Positions 1-7,926 of a DNA stretch of 39,741 nt are shown here, piece by piece; within the stretch, counting starts at the first letter, position 1, and every line of letters starts with the position of its first letter. Below the pieces are notes generated by a model that saw only the letters and a list, made by a program, of their open reading frames with translations, had not been told where the DNA came from and did not search any database. Source of the stretch: DASCOT01 sp036012155 (GTDB lineage: Bacteria > Acidobacteriota > UBA890 > WLXD01); contig DASCOT010000085.1 in NCBI GenBank assembly GCA_036012155.1, positions 1 through 39,741 on the forward strand. The letters are read 5' to 3'. Both the position numbers and the translations under genes were made by a program.

Positions 1-183
1 CCGGTCGAGGGCGGCTCGGGCCCGGTCGGGGGTGCCGCTGGCAGCCTCCGCATTCGCCAACAGGAGCTCATAGAGCGCCTGCGCGATGTGAACGACCGGG
101 TCGTCCGGATCCGAAGAATGCGCCGCATCGATCTCCTGCTGCGCCTCCTCAAGCTCGCCAGACCGATCACCAGCGCTGCCCAT
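1..183 (-). CDS. N-terminal part of a TPR-like helical protein (partial)
   Basis: An open frame begins at an ATG (complement of 181-183) and runs off the left edge after 61 codons. The visible peptide is short, charged and helical, with a SGELEEAQQEIDAA segment followed by DPDDPVVHIAQALYELLL and a further Ala-rich helix. This alternation of amphipathic helices resembles tetratricopeptide repeats, but only about one and a half repeats are visible, so the family is a guess. It starts 64 bases after the stop of the LVIVD gene on the same strand, so the two may be co-transcribed. I see no strong ribosome binding site before the ATG and no signal peptide, so a cytoplasmic location is likely. Confidence 0.45.
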   Translation of the reverse strand, partial: MGSAGDRSGELEEAQQEIDAAHSSDPDDPVVHIAQALYELLLANAEAASGTPDRARAALDR

Positions 184-247
184 CGCCCACGGCGAGGGAG
201 GAAGCGGGTCGCGGCTCCGGCGCCGCCTCGACTCGTCTCGTGACCCG

Positions 248-1564
248 CTACCGTGTCCACACCTGCGCGCTCGACGTATCGGGCATGCCCCAGTCGGCGC
301 CGTTCCAGCCGTTGAAGCCGTCCATGCGAAAGGCCCAGAAGCCGGTGGTCATGTCGCTGATGACGATGAGGCCGTCCTCGTTGCGCACGTCAACGCCCCA
401 CGCCCCGTTGAACATCCCGAACGTACCTCCGCCGGGGTTGGGCGGCCCGAGGTAGGTATCGTAGTAGGCGACCGTCACCGGGTTTGCCGGATCCATCATG
501 CTGAACACCTGCAGACCGTCGAGGTAGCCGGAGACGAACACGTACGGCCAGCGCACCTCGTGGTTGTGCACCAAGTGTCGCCAGTCCGCCGTCCATGCGC
601 CGATCGGTGTGCGGATGTTCTGTACCTCCCCGTCGAGCGCCGGCTGCAGGTCGAAGATGCGCAGCGGCGCGTACTGATACTCGGTCTCCGCGATCACGTA
701 GCGGCCATCCGGCGTGGGCGTGAAGGTGTGCCCGTACTGCACTCCGGAAATGCCGGTCAGCGACACGAGCAGCTCGGGCGCCTCGAGGTTGGTCACATCG
801 TAGATGTAGTAGCCGTCGGTGCCGCCGCCGTAGAACCGATCGGTTTGCGTATCCTCGTGCCAGCCCACGTAGAAGTCGTGGTAGCCGCGGTAGCCACGAT
901 CGCCAACCGAGCCCGTTCCGACCGGAACGTTGGCGACGCGTGCATCGTCCATGGCGCCGTTGAGCACGTGCACCAGGTCATAGACGCCGGCACCCGGCCC
1001 GCGCAGCGTGGTGAACAGCAGCGGCCGACCATTGCTGTGCGCGTAGATAAAGATGTTGTGGAAGCCGCCGACAAGCTCCGGCTCGTAGATACGTGCCACC
1101 TCGACAATCTTCTCGGGCAAATCGGTGGCATCGAAGATGATCGCGCCGAGATCGGGGTTCGGTCCGCCCTGGGAGAACTGAACCGAGAGCACTACGTAGT
1201 AGCGGCCCTCCCACATGAAGTACTTGACGTCCTTGCCGCCGGCGCCGGCGTGGAGATCCTGGTCCTCGATACGCCACTCGTGGATTCGCTTCGGATCGGC
1301 AGGGTCGGTCAGGTCGATGACGTCCAGACCTTTCTCACCGAACTCGCCGAAGACCTCCCGGGCAACGTACGCGTACGGGCGTGACATCTCTTGCTCGATC
1401 TCGATATCGGCAATGCTCAGCTCCGGGCCGAGCGGTAGATGCGCCACGACTTCGATGTTGCTGCTGCCGGGCTTGTCCGGCGTCCACTGCTGGGCGAGGG
1501 CGCCTGCCGAGGACACGGCAACCAGGAAGCTCATGACGAACACGGTGGCGACGCGACGGGACAT
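248..1564 (-). CDS. Secreted LVIVD-repeat beta-propeller protein
   Basis: This is a 438-residue exported protein. I chose the ATG at 1564 because a GGAG lies seven bases upstream and the protein then opens with a clean signal peptide (MSRRVATVFVMSFLVAVSSA, cleavage near ALA-QQ). A longer in-frame extension to 1714 has no such features. The mature part carries repeated blade motifs of the LVIVD type, such as GLDVIDLTDPADPKRI, GAIIFDATDLPEKI, YYIYDVTNLEAPELL and LQVFSMMDPANPVTV. These predict a propeller that probably acts in the periplasm or at the cell surface. No catalytic residues are recognisable, and the substrate or partner of this family is not known to me. It lies upstream of the TPR-like gene on the same strand and is divergent from the M19 remnant. 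Confidence 0.8.
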   Translation of the reverse strand: MSRRVATVFVMSFLVAVSSAGALAQQWTPDKPGSSNIEVVAHLPLGPELSIADIEIEQEMSRPYAYVAREVFGEFGEKGLDVIDLTDPADPKRIHEWRIEDQDLHAGAGGKDVKYFMWEGRYYVVLSVQFSQGGPNPDLGAIIFDATDLPEKIVEVARIYEPELVGGFHNIFIYAHSNGRPLLFTTLRGPGAGVYDLVHVLNGAMDDARVANVPVGTGSVGDRGYRGYHDFYVGWHEDTQTDRFYGGGTDGYYIYDVTNLEAPELLVSLTGISGVQYGHTFTPTPDGRYVIAETEYQYAPLRIFDLQPALDGEVQNIRTPIGAWTADWRHLVHNHEVRWPYVFVSGYLDGLQVFSMMDPANPVTVAYYDTYLGPPNPGGGTFGMFNGAWGVDVRNEDGLIVISDMTTGFWAFRMDGFNGWNGADWGMPDTSSAQVWTR

Positions 1565-1674
1565 CGTGAATCTCCGTTGTAGATGGCTGGCCACTGTAGA
1601 TAGTCGGCCGCTAGACGATACTCTCTCGACGCCCCACAGTTCCAATACGGTCAGCCGCAGGAGAACTGGTAACG

Positions 1675-1983
1675 ATGAGGCTTTCCAGGCGCAGCTCCGA
1701 GCCAGCTCGTCCATCTCGCGTGCTCATCCTTGCAGTGTCGCTACTGGTGGCCGGTACGGGGACGCTGCCGGCATCCCCGGTCTCCTCGCGACAAGACGAC
1801 GAGTACCTAGCGCGCGCCCGAGAGCTCCTCGCGCGAGTGCCGTTGATCGACGGTCACAACGATCTGGCCCATACGATCGTCCTGAACCCACTCTCCCCTC
1901 TCTCCCCGTCGCGCATTCAAGCCTCGCTGAGCGCTGGAGCCGCGGCGCCGGGGAGACCACCGAAGCGTTCAGGTGAAAGCTAA
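1675..1983 (+). pseudogene. Remnant of an M19 membrane dipeptidase (N-terminus only)
   Basis: The 102-codon frame starts with a signal peptide (residues about 14-34) after an AGGAG at 1659-1663. It continues with ARELLARVPLIDGHNDLAHT, the N-terminal hallmark of renal-dipeptidase-like (M19) enzymes. His61 and Asp63 in DGHNDL are the first two metal ligands of the family. M19 enzymes are usually about 350-420 residues long, but here recognisable sequence stops at about residue 68. The remaining 34 residues (Ser, Pro, Arg and Gly rich) do not resemble the family, and no further dipeptidase sequence follows before the TRAP gene. I read this as a gene whose downstream three quarters were deleted or replaced. 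An imperfect 9-base inverted repeat (1927-1935 with 1964-1972, one mismatch) lies in the foreign tail. The short product may still be made but would not be a working enzyme. Confidence 0.6.
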
Positions 1984-2133
1984 CTCACAGCGCACCCCGC
2001 AACAAAACTCGCCAGGCCCGTCCTGGCCGCACCTGACGGGGCTTTATCGCCGGGGTGGTTGACGCCGCCCGATGACATCTCGGTGAAGTCCCCGGCTGCC
2101 GCCGAGCCAGGAAAGCATGAGAGACTGCCGCCC

Positions 2134-3351
2134 ATGAGCGAAGATGACTCAGCCCTCGGCAGCACGGCATCCGACGATGTCGCCGACACTGCGGAGCCGT
2201 GTACCACCGATCCACCTTCCACGGCCACGCCGCTCGATCGCCGTAGCTTCGTCACGGGCGCCATGGCAACTGCGGCAGCAGCGGGCGCCACAAGCGGGCT
2301 CGCTTGCCGAACCGAGCAAGCGGCGCCGGCGGTCCACACCCGTGAGCGTGTTCGGTGGCGGCTCACATCGAGCTTCCCGCGCGGCCTCGACCTGCTCTAT
2401 GGAATCAACGAGCGGCTGGAGGAGCGCCTGGCGCAGCTGTCGGGCGGTCTGTTCGAGCTCCGCGCCTACCCCGCCGGCGAGATCGTTCCCGGGCTCCAGG
2501 TGCTCGATGCCGTGCAGCAGAGCACCGTCGAGGTAGGACACACCGCGAGCTACTACTACACCGGCAAGAACCCCGCGTTCGCGTTCGAGATCGGCCTACC
2601 GTTCGGTCTCATGGCCTCGCAGCAGCTGGCATGGCTGTATCGAGGCGGCGGGCTCGAGCTCATGCGCGAGGTGCTCGCCGATTTCAACGCCATCACCTTC
2701 CCGGCCGGATCGACGGGGTCGCAGATGGGGGGCTGGTTCAAGGACGAGGTCAACAGCTTGGACGACCTCCAGGGGCTGAAGATGCGGATCCCCGGCATCG
2801 GTGGGGAGGTCATGAGTCGAATGGGGGTCACGGTTCAGGTGATCGCCGGAGGCGACGTGTACCCGGCTCTCGAGCGCGGCGCCATCGACGCCACTGAGTG
2901 GGCCGGCCCGTACGACGACGAGCAGCTCGGCTTCTTCGAGATTGCCCACAACTACTATTACCCGTGTTGGTGGGAACCGGGCCCGGTGCTCTCGTTCTAT
3001 GTGAACCGTGATCGCTGGGACGAGCTGTCGTCGGATTACCAAGCAATGTTCGAGAGCGCCACCACCGAGGTAGCGGCGCGAATGACCGCCGCGTACGAGG
3101 CCCTCACACCGCCGGCGCTGCAGCGCTTACTCGCCGCCGGGGTGCGTCTGCGACCCTTCCCGAGCGACACCCTGGATGCCGCCTTCGATCGCTCGTTCGA
3201 GCTATTCGAGGAGAACGCCGCGGCGGACCCTGATTACCGGAAGATCTACGAGGCGTGGCGAGCAGCGCGTGAGGGATCGTTCCACTGGTACGGCAGCTCG
3301 GCCCGCGCCTACGCCAACTTCGTCCTGTCGCGCTCTGCCGCGGCAGATTGA
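2134..3351 (+). CDS. TRAP transporter solute-binding lipoprotein (DctP/TakP type)
   Basis: The protein is 405 residues from the ATG at 2134. A TTG at 2059 would add 25 unremarkable residues. A long polar N-terminus leads to a twin-arginine motif (DRRSFVTG, Arg36-Arg37), a short hydrophobic stretch and a lipobox-like SGLAC (Cys58), so Tat export followed by lipidation is likely. The mature part matches the 2-oxo-acid-binding TakP branch of DctP-family TRAP binding proteins. Examples are SSFPRGLDLLYG, the LKMRIPGIGGEVMSRMG segment with the Arg that usually binds the ligand carboxylate, GAIDATEWAGPYDD and YYYPCWWEPGPVLSFYVN. TRAP systems take up organic acids with a Na+ gradient through DctQ and DctM membrane subunits. 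Neither is encoded in the window, so this is an orphan binding protein here. It follows the M19 remnant on the same strand. Confidence 0.88.
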   Translation: MSEDDSALGSTASDDVADTAEPCTTDPPSTATPLDRRSFVTGAMATAAAAGATSGLACRTEQAAPAVHTRERVRWRLTSSFPRGLDLLYGINERLEERLAQLSGGLFELRAYPAGEIVPGLQVLDAVQQSTVEVGHTASYYYTGKNPAFAFEIGLPFGLMASQQLAWLYRGGGLELMREVLADFNAITFPAGSTGSQMGGWFKDEVNSLDDLQGLKMRIPGIGGEVMSRMGVTVQVIAGGDVYPALERGAIDATEWAGPYDDEQLGFFEIAHNYYYPCWWEPGPVLSFYVNRDRWDELSSDYQAMFESATTEVAARMTAAYEALTPPALQRLLAAGVRLRPFPSDTLDAAFDRSFELFEENAAADPDYRKIYEAWRAAREGSFHWYGSSARAYANFVLSRSAAAD

Positions 3352-3352
3352 C

Positions 3353-3460
3353 GTTGTCGTAGCCAGACCCGACCACGCGATCTGCGTGGATTCGTGGAGC
3401 GCCGACGCGGAATGGGGCTCGGACCTGATCTGGGATTTTCTGAGCCACTACAGTCGCTAG
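3353..3460 (+). pseudogene. Possible C-terminal remnant of an alpha/beta hydrolase
   Basis: Directly after the TRAP gene stop, 36 codons without a convincing start of their own end in a stop at 3458-3460. The predicted tail, with WGSDLIWDFLSHYSR at its end and a preceding HAICVDSW, resembles the last helix and the region after the catalytic His of esterases of the alpha/beta hydrolase fold. The similarity is short and from memory. If real, it would be a second truncated hydrolase near the M19 remnant, consistent with local deletions. Equally it could be coincidental open sequence. Confidence 0.25.
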
Positions 3461-3504
3461 CGAGAGCCCGGTGCAGACGAGAGAACTTTCGGTGTATTGA
3501 GCCG

Positions 3505-3510
3505 TATAAT
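3505..3510 (+). promoter_or_regulatory. Candidate -10 box before the sulfatase-like gene
   Basis: A perfect TATAAT stands out in otherwise GC-rich DNA, 100 bases upstream of the chosen start of the sulfatase-like gene. I do not see a good -35 hexamer 16-18 bases before it, nor an extended -10 TG. It may be a weak or activator-dependent promoter, or chance. Confidence 0.3.
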
Positions 3511-3610
3511 TGGTGTTCCTGCCTCGAATCCGCCGCGGTACAGATATCCAGTGCCGCTGCGGCTGACCGACGCTCCTGACTCTCCCCGATCGTCGAGACA
3601 CCTATTCGAT

Positions 3611-4942
3611 ATGGGTTCCGAGCACAGCCTTCGACCGCTTTCCACGATGCTCGCGCTGGGGTTTCTGAGCGCGCTCACCGTGGGCTGCGCCACGCAGCCC
3701 GAGCGACCGAACATCGTGATGCTGGATCTCGACACGCTGCGCGCCGATCATCTCGGCGCCTACGGCTACGAGCTCGACACGACGCCGCACATGGACGCCT
3801 TGGCGCGCCGCGGCAGCCTCTTCATGGAGAACTACGCGCAGGCCGGATGGACCGCTCCCTCGCAGGCTTCACTTCTGACGTCGACCTATGTCGCCGTCAA
3901 CCGCATCACCCAGTTCGGCCAGGTGCTGGACCCACAAGTTCCGTTGCTGGCGGAAGTGCTCCAGGACGCGGGCTACGCGACCCGCGCGTACTCTCAGCTG
4001 GTAGGACAGAGCTTCGAGAGGGGATTCGACGACTACATCCCGCGCGACGGGGAATGGAAGACCGGGCCCGTCGACCCTGAGCTCGACCGAACGTTCGCGC
4101 AAATGGCCGACTGGGCCGGCGAGCAGACGCGGCCGTTCTTTCTCTTCCTGCACACGTATCAGGTGCACCTGGGATACGCACCGCTGGAAGAATACGAGCA
4201 GCGCTTCGTCTCGCCGGACTACGCCGGGCCGCTCCGTAGTCGCGATATCACCGAGGCCTACATGAAGCAGCTGGCCACCGGCCCGTACGAGCTAACCGAC
4301 GCCGATCGAGACTACATCGTGGCGCTCTATGACGCCCTGTTGGCCCACCTCGACGACGCGATCGGGATCTTCCTCGCTTCGCTCGACGAGCTCGGGCTAC
4401 GCGAGAACACCCTCGTGGTCATCGTCTCGGATCACGGCGAGGAGTTCGGCGAGCGCGGTCGCATGGCACGCCACGCGACGCTGTACAACGAGGTGATCCG
4501 GACGCCGCTGATCATCGCGGGACCAGGCGTACCCCGGAAGCGTGTCTTTCGTAAGGTCGTTCGCAACATTGATGTTGCGCCGACCTTACTGAGCCTGGCT
4601 GACGTAGAGATTCCGGCCATCTGGCAGGGCACCAGCCTGGAGCCGATCTGGTCACGTCAGGAACGACAGGATCGCGAGGTGCTTGCCCAGCACTACGAGA
4701 AAGCGATCCTGATCACCGATCGCTTCAAGATCTGGAGCAACGGCCATCTCATCGACCTCAAGGAAGATCCCGGCGAGCGCATCAACGCGACGCCGGAGCG
4801 GCCCGTAAAGGCGCGGCTCCTGCAGGGGCGCCTGACCACGATGTTGGAGGAGATGTCGCAGGAGTCGAGCCATATCGAAGGCCCGGTGGAGCTCAACGAG
4901 GCCGACCGGCGCAAGCTGAGGGCCCTGGGGTATGTCCAGTAG
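3611..4942 (+). CDS. Sulfatase/alkaline-phosphatase superfamily lipoprotein with Thr nucleophile position
   Basis: The product is 443 residues from the ATG at 3611. In-frame sequence upstream to 3497 lacks a sensible N-terminus. A signal ending in the lipobox LTVGC predicts an outer-membrane or periplasmic lipoprotein. The fold is that of type I sulfatases: NIVMLDLDTLRADHLGAYGY supplies the metal-binding Asp residues (Asp39, Asp41), VIVSDHGEEFGE the downstream Asp-His pair, and the protein ends with the common LRALGYV. In true sulfatases the segment Cys/Ser-x-Pro-Ser-Arg carries the formylglycine. Here it reads TAPSQ, with Thr81 and Gln85, so formylglycine cannot form. Thr serves as nucleophile in phospho-transferring relatives such as LtaS. 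The reaction may therefore be phosphoester, phosphonate or phosphoglycerol chemistry, but that is inference. It is convergent with the flavoprotein gene that follows. Confidence 0.8.
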   Translation: MGSEHSLRPLSTMLALGFLSALTVGCATQPERPNIVMLDLDTLRADHLGAYGYELDTTPHMDALARRGSLFMENYAQAGWTAPSQASLLTSTYVAVNRITQFGQVLDPQVPLLAEVLQDAGYATRAYSQLVGQSFERGFDDYIPRDGEWKTGPVDPELDRTFAQMADWAGEQTRPFFLFLHTYQVHLGYAPLEEYEQRFVSPDYAGPLRSRDITEAYMKQLATGPYELTDADRDYIVALYDALLAHLDDAIGIFLASLDELGLRENTLVVIVSDHGEEFGERGRMARHATLYNEVIRTPLIIAGPGVPRKRVFRKVVRNIDVAPTLLSLADVEIPAIWQGTSLEPIWSRQERQDREVLAQHYEKAILITDRFKIWSNGHLIDLKEDPGERINATPERPVKARLLQGRLTTMLEEMSQESSHIEGPVELNEADRRKLRALGYVQ

Positions 4943-4999
4943 GTACTGAGGCGGCCCGAAGCGGGTCCCCCCGACCGGCTTGCGGCACTGTAGGGCGAT

Positions 5000-6979
5000 T
5001 CAGGTGCGCTCCGCCCACGGATATTGAAACTCCGGCCGGATCACGTCGGTCAGCAACTCCTGCACGGCTCGATGCGCCTGGTCCCAGGCGGCCTGGGTGA
5101 GGCAGGTCGCGGCCGCATCCGAGTTGGCGATGGCGATGCGGCCGAAGCGTTTGCGGCCCACCACCCAGGGCGCCTCGTCGTAGCCCCATTCGGGATCGTA
5201 GAGATCGTTTGACGCGCCGGCGTAGCCGTGCGGCCAGCGGTTGTTGATGATGGCGACGATGTCGCGCGCCGGATCGAAGCCGGCCTTGCCCAACGTCCGC
5301 CCGAGCAGATCCCGCACGTGGCGCTCGATGGTCTCGAACGGGGTGGCGAGCATCTCTTCGCGGCCGGCGCGAAAGGACTCACGCGCCGGAAGACCCGGGA
5401 CGACCCCGGTCTTGTCCAAGCCGATGGCCATCGCCTGCTCGGGTGACCGTGCGCTCCGGTAGTCGCCGATCGCTGAGCCGATGCCCAGACTGATGCTACT
5501 GAAGTAAGCTCCAGGGCAGCTGATCGAACGCACGCCGAGGTCGCGGAACGCGGTCCAGTTGCGGATCAGCACGGTGGTGTAGACGTAGGCTTTGCGCACC
5601 GCCGTATGCAGCGCCTCCTTCTGCTCGGCTGACAGGTCGGGACACAGATACGGGATTACCGAGTTGTAACAGGCCATGACGCAGGTGCCGGCGCGCACGC
5701 GGTAGGCCTGGTCGTCGCGAACGAAGGTGACCTCGACCTCGTCGGCACTACGGCGCTCGCCACGGTGGGCGGCGCGGATCACCGTGCTGCTGAGCCGAAT
5801 GCGAACCGGGTTCTCGGGCCGGTCGAGCTTCGAGTAGTCCACCGGAGTGGCGACCGAGTCCTCCATCGTGGTCCCCGGCAGCGCTTCAGGAATCAGCCAG
5901 CGGACGAGGAGTCGGGCCAGGCCGGCGTTGCCATCGGGGAAGTGAATGCCCTGGGTCGGGTCACTGCCGCCGCCGAGCCAGTTACGGTGCGGTCGCTCGA
6001 TTCCGAGGCCGTCGAGGGCGGGAAAACCCGATCGCAACGCCCCCCAGGCGCTGTAGTTGTCCATCGAGCCGGCCCCGTTGGCATCGCCGTCGCGGCGCCG
6101 GAAGTAGGGGATCACGTCCGGGTGCGCCCCGACGACGTCGAGGAGATAGTCCTGGTAACTCATGCCCTTGAGGCGCGCGATCTTCTGTTCCTTGCTGAGC
6201 CCGGGCAGGTGGTCGCGCTGGTCCTCGTAGATGCGCCGGATGTCGCGCTGCGCGTTCTCCGACAGCGGCGTCTTGGCGAGGAACTCCGTCCACGAGCCGC
6301 CGTTCGACCTGTTAGGCACTCCCACGACTAGCCGGTCGGCACCGAAGGTCTCGCGATCGAAGAACATCGCGGATCGCAAGTTCATGTCGTCATAGAGCGG
6401 ATCGGTCGTATTGGTGGTCGGCGGGAAGCGCTCGGCATCGAGCCCGATGTCTCGGAGCAGCGCGTGCCCCTCGTGCGTATAGGCGCCGGTCATCCCGTAG
6501 GTGCCCCCGTAGGCAATCACCTGGCGCCCCTGGTGCTCGAACTCGTTGCGCTTGGCGTGCCCTCCGAAATCGTCGTGGTTGTCGAGGATCAGCACCCTCG
6601 CTTCGGGCAGCGCCTTGCGGAAGAAATAGGCGGCGGCGAGGCCGCTCAGTCCGCCACCGACCACAACGAGGTCATAAGTCTCGCCGGTGTCGTGGACCTC
6701 TTCCCAACGCTTGCCGTCGCGCATCGCGTGGGCAACCTCGTAGGAGCCCTCGTGGCTGCCACGCATGCCGGTGCGCTTGGGCGGATAGTTTTCCGCCGTC
6801 GTCTGATAGTTACTGCGGACGCGCGCCGACGCCACATGCTCGGATCCGGCGACAGCGCCGTCTGGTGAGGTCACTGACGGGCTCAGCGCCGACGCCCCGA
6901 TCGCAACGCTGGTGCCGTTGAGAAAGTCGCGGCGGATGATCTCGCGGTCCATTCCCAGTTCGCGGTCGCTCTTCTTCAT
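5000..6979 (-). CDS. Tat-exported FAD-dependent oxidoreductase, spermidine-dehydrogenase-like
   Basis: The protein is 659 residues from the ATG at 6979, which has an AGGGA about nine bases upstream. A frame extension to 7117 overlaps the toxin-antitoxin promoter and looks non-coding. The N-terminus MKKSDRELGMDREIIRRDFL contains the twin-arginine motif (Arg16-Arg17) before a weakly hydrophobic segment, typical for export of a prefolded flavoprotein. The dinucleotide-binding motif GGGLSG is at residues 108-113 and the second FAD contact NHDDFGGHAKR at about 134-144. The overall architecture and N-terminal sequence resemble Pseudomonas spermidine dehydrogenase (SpdH), which oxidises polyamines in the periplasm. 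The true substrate cannot be read from sequence. It is divergent from the antitoxin gene, with about 130 bases between them for both promoters. Confidence 0.8.
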   Translation of the reverse strand: MKKSDRELGMDREIIRRDFLNGTSVAIGASALSPSVTSPDGAVAGSEHVASARVRSNYQTTAENYPPKRTGMRGSHEGSYEVAHAMRDGKRWEEVHDTGETYDLVVVGGGLSGLAAAYFFRKALPEARVLILDNHDDFGGHAKRNEFEHQGRQVIAYGGTYGMTGAYTHEGHALLRDIGLDAERFPPTTNTTDPLYDDMNLRSAMFFDRETFGADRLVVGVPNRSNGGSWTEFLAKTPLSENAQRDIRRIYEDQRDHLPGLSKEQKIARLKGMSYQDYLLDVVGAHPDVIPYFRRRDGDANGAGSMDNYSAWGALRSGFPALDGLGIERPHRNWLGGGSDPTQGIHFPDGNAGLARLLVRWLIPEALPGTTMEDSVATPVDYSKLDRPENPVRIRLSSTVIRAAHRGERRSADEVEVTFVRDDQAYRVRAGTCVMACYNSVIPYLCPDLSAEQKEALHTAVRKAYVYTTVLIRNWTAFRDLGVRSISCPGAYFSSISLGIGSAIGDYRSARSPEQAMAIGLDKTGVVPGLPARESFRAGREEMLATPFETIERHVRDLLGRTLGKAGFDPARDIVAIINNRWPHGYAGASNDLYDPEWGYDEAPWVVGRKRFGRIAIANSDAAATCLTQAAWDQAHRAVQELLTDVIRPEFQYPWAERT

Positions 6980-7092
6980 TGTGGCATTCCCTAGCAGTCG
7001 AAAAACGCCAGCCGGTGACCATCGTACTCGAACAGCGGCGGCTCTCGATCCGCATACCCGACCGTCGACAAAGAAACCCCGGTCAAGCGATA

Positions 7093-7110
7093 TGCTACAT
7101 TGTGCTACAT
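7093..7110 (+). promoter_or_regulatory. Direct-repeat operator candidate at the antitoxin start
   Basis: The octamer TGCTACAT occurs at 7093-7100 and again at 7103-7110, exactly ten bases (one helical turn) apart. The second copy overlaps the antitoxin ATG. A TATGCT that could serve as a -10 box (7091-7096) overlaps the first copy. A TCGACA at 7065-7070 is a possible -35, although the 20-base spacing is long. Phd/YefM antitoxins commonly repress their own operon by binding such short repeated sites, so autoregulation is the likely role. Closeness of the -10 to the ATG and absence of a ribosome binding site would suit a nearly leaderless mRNA. Confidence 0.45.
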
Positions 7111-7399
7111 GAGACATCCCGACGAGGAAACCGTTGGCATACGGGAGCTACGCCAGTACTTGAGTAGGTACCTCGAGAGGGTTTCGCGGGGCGAGACACT
7201 GAGGGTCACCGACCGTGGCCGTGAGGTCGCGATTCTGGCGCCCCTGCCCGAGGAGAGCTCGGTGGTCGACCGATTGGAGCGCGACGGCCGCTTGGCATCT
7301 CGCGCCAGCGCTGACCTCGTCAACCTAGGCCCGCCGGCGGCGCACCCGATATCGATGAGCATCAGCGAGGCCCTCCGAGAGCAGCGGAGCGACGGCTGA
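7109..7399 (+). CDS. Phd/YefM-family antitoxin
   Basis: The product is 96 residues from the ATG at 7109. A TTG at 7100 would add three. The N-terminal half carries the Phd/YefM DNA-binding fold signature: VGIRELRQYLSRYLERVSRG, then ETLRVTDRGREVAILAPLP. The C-terminal half is polar and probably disordered until it wraps around the toxin. Its stop is two bases before the toxin start, so the two genes form one translationally coupled operon. In such pairs the antitoxin neutralises the toxin, binds the operator cooperatively with it, and is degraded under stress. No Shine-Dalgarno sequence is visible. The TGCTACAT direct repeats at the start are the probable operator. Identification of the family is strong, but the biological role (stability, persistence or phage defence) is unknown. 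Confidence 0.85.
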   Translation: MRHPDEETVGIRELRQYLSRYLERVSRGETLRVTDRGREVAILAPLPEESSVVDRLERDGRLASRASADLVNLGPPAAHPISMSISEALREQRSDG

Positions 7400-7401
7400 G
7401 C

Positions 7402-7812
7402 TTGATCTATCTCGACTCTTCGGCGCTCGTAAAACTCGTTCTTCCCGAGCCGGAATCGGAGCCACTATTTCGCGCTCTCGTCGGCTGGCCGGATCGCATC
7501 TCCAGCGAGATCGCCGCCGTCGAGGTGCTGCGGGCGGCACGTCGGGTCGCCGGCCAGGGGCCGGTCTTGACTCGAGCGCAACAGGTAGTCGATTCCGTGA
7601 ATCTCGTGCGCACGGACGGCGGGATCCTCAGGCGTGCGGCGCTCGCCGATCCCCCGCAGCTTCGATCGCTCGACGCGATTCACCTGGCAACCGCACAGAG
7701 TATCGACGGTGTGAGGGCGATGGTGGTGTACGACGTGGCGCTGGCGCTCGCCGCCAAGACGGCCGGACTCGCAGTCCTGTCGCCCGGCAAGTTTGAGATC
7801 CCACCGGATTGA
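7402..7812 (+). CDS. PIN-domain toxin (VapC-like ribonuclease)
   Basis: The product is 136 residues from a TTG at 7402, two bases after the antitoxin stop. The start is supported by the family-typical opening MIYLDSSALVKL. Acidic residues expected for the Mg2+/Mn2+ site are present: Asp5, Glu36/Glu41 in SSEIAAVEV, Asp91 in LRSLDAIHLATA, and Asp111 in VVYDVALALAA. VapC-type PIN toxins are endoribonucleases that cut specific tRNAs or rRNA. The set of acidic residues suggests an active enzyme. Expression should depend on the antitoxin promoter and on translational coupling, since the TTG start has no good ribosome binding site. Pairing of a Phd/YefM antitoxin with a PIN toxin, rather than with a Doc or YoeB toxin, is a known arrangement. 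Confidence 0.87.
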   Translation: MIYLDSSALVKLVLPEPESEPLFRALVGWPDRISSEIAAVEVLRAARRVAGQGPVLTRAQQVVDSVNLVRTDGGILRRAALADPPQLRSLDAIHLATAQSIDGVRAMVVYDVALALAAKTAGLAVLSPGKFEIPPD

Positions 7813-7926
7813 GCTTCGGGTGATTTGCGACGGCTGTTCTGCGCCTCACCCTTTGCGGATTGTCCGTCTCAGGAGTACTGTGCGGCCGAGTTTTCGATGA
7901 ACGCGAACCAAACGAAGGAGCAGCCC

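Noticed and set aside
560..1384. Long open frame on the plus strand opposite the LVIVD gene
   Set aside because: It is an antisense shadow produced by high GC. It has no signal peptide, motif or ribosome site, and the opposite strand has clear LVIVD repeats.
1927..1972. Imperfect inverted repeat in the tail of the M19 remnant as a terminator
   Set aside because: There is one mismatch in nine bases, a 28-base loop and no T-tract. It is noted only as a feature of the junction.
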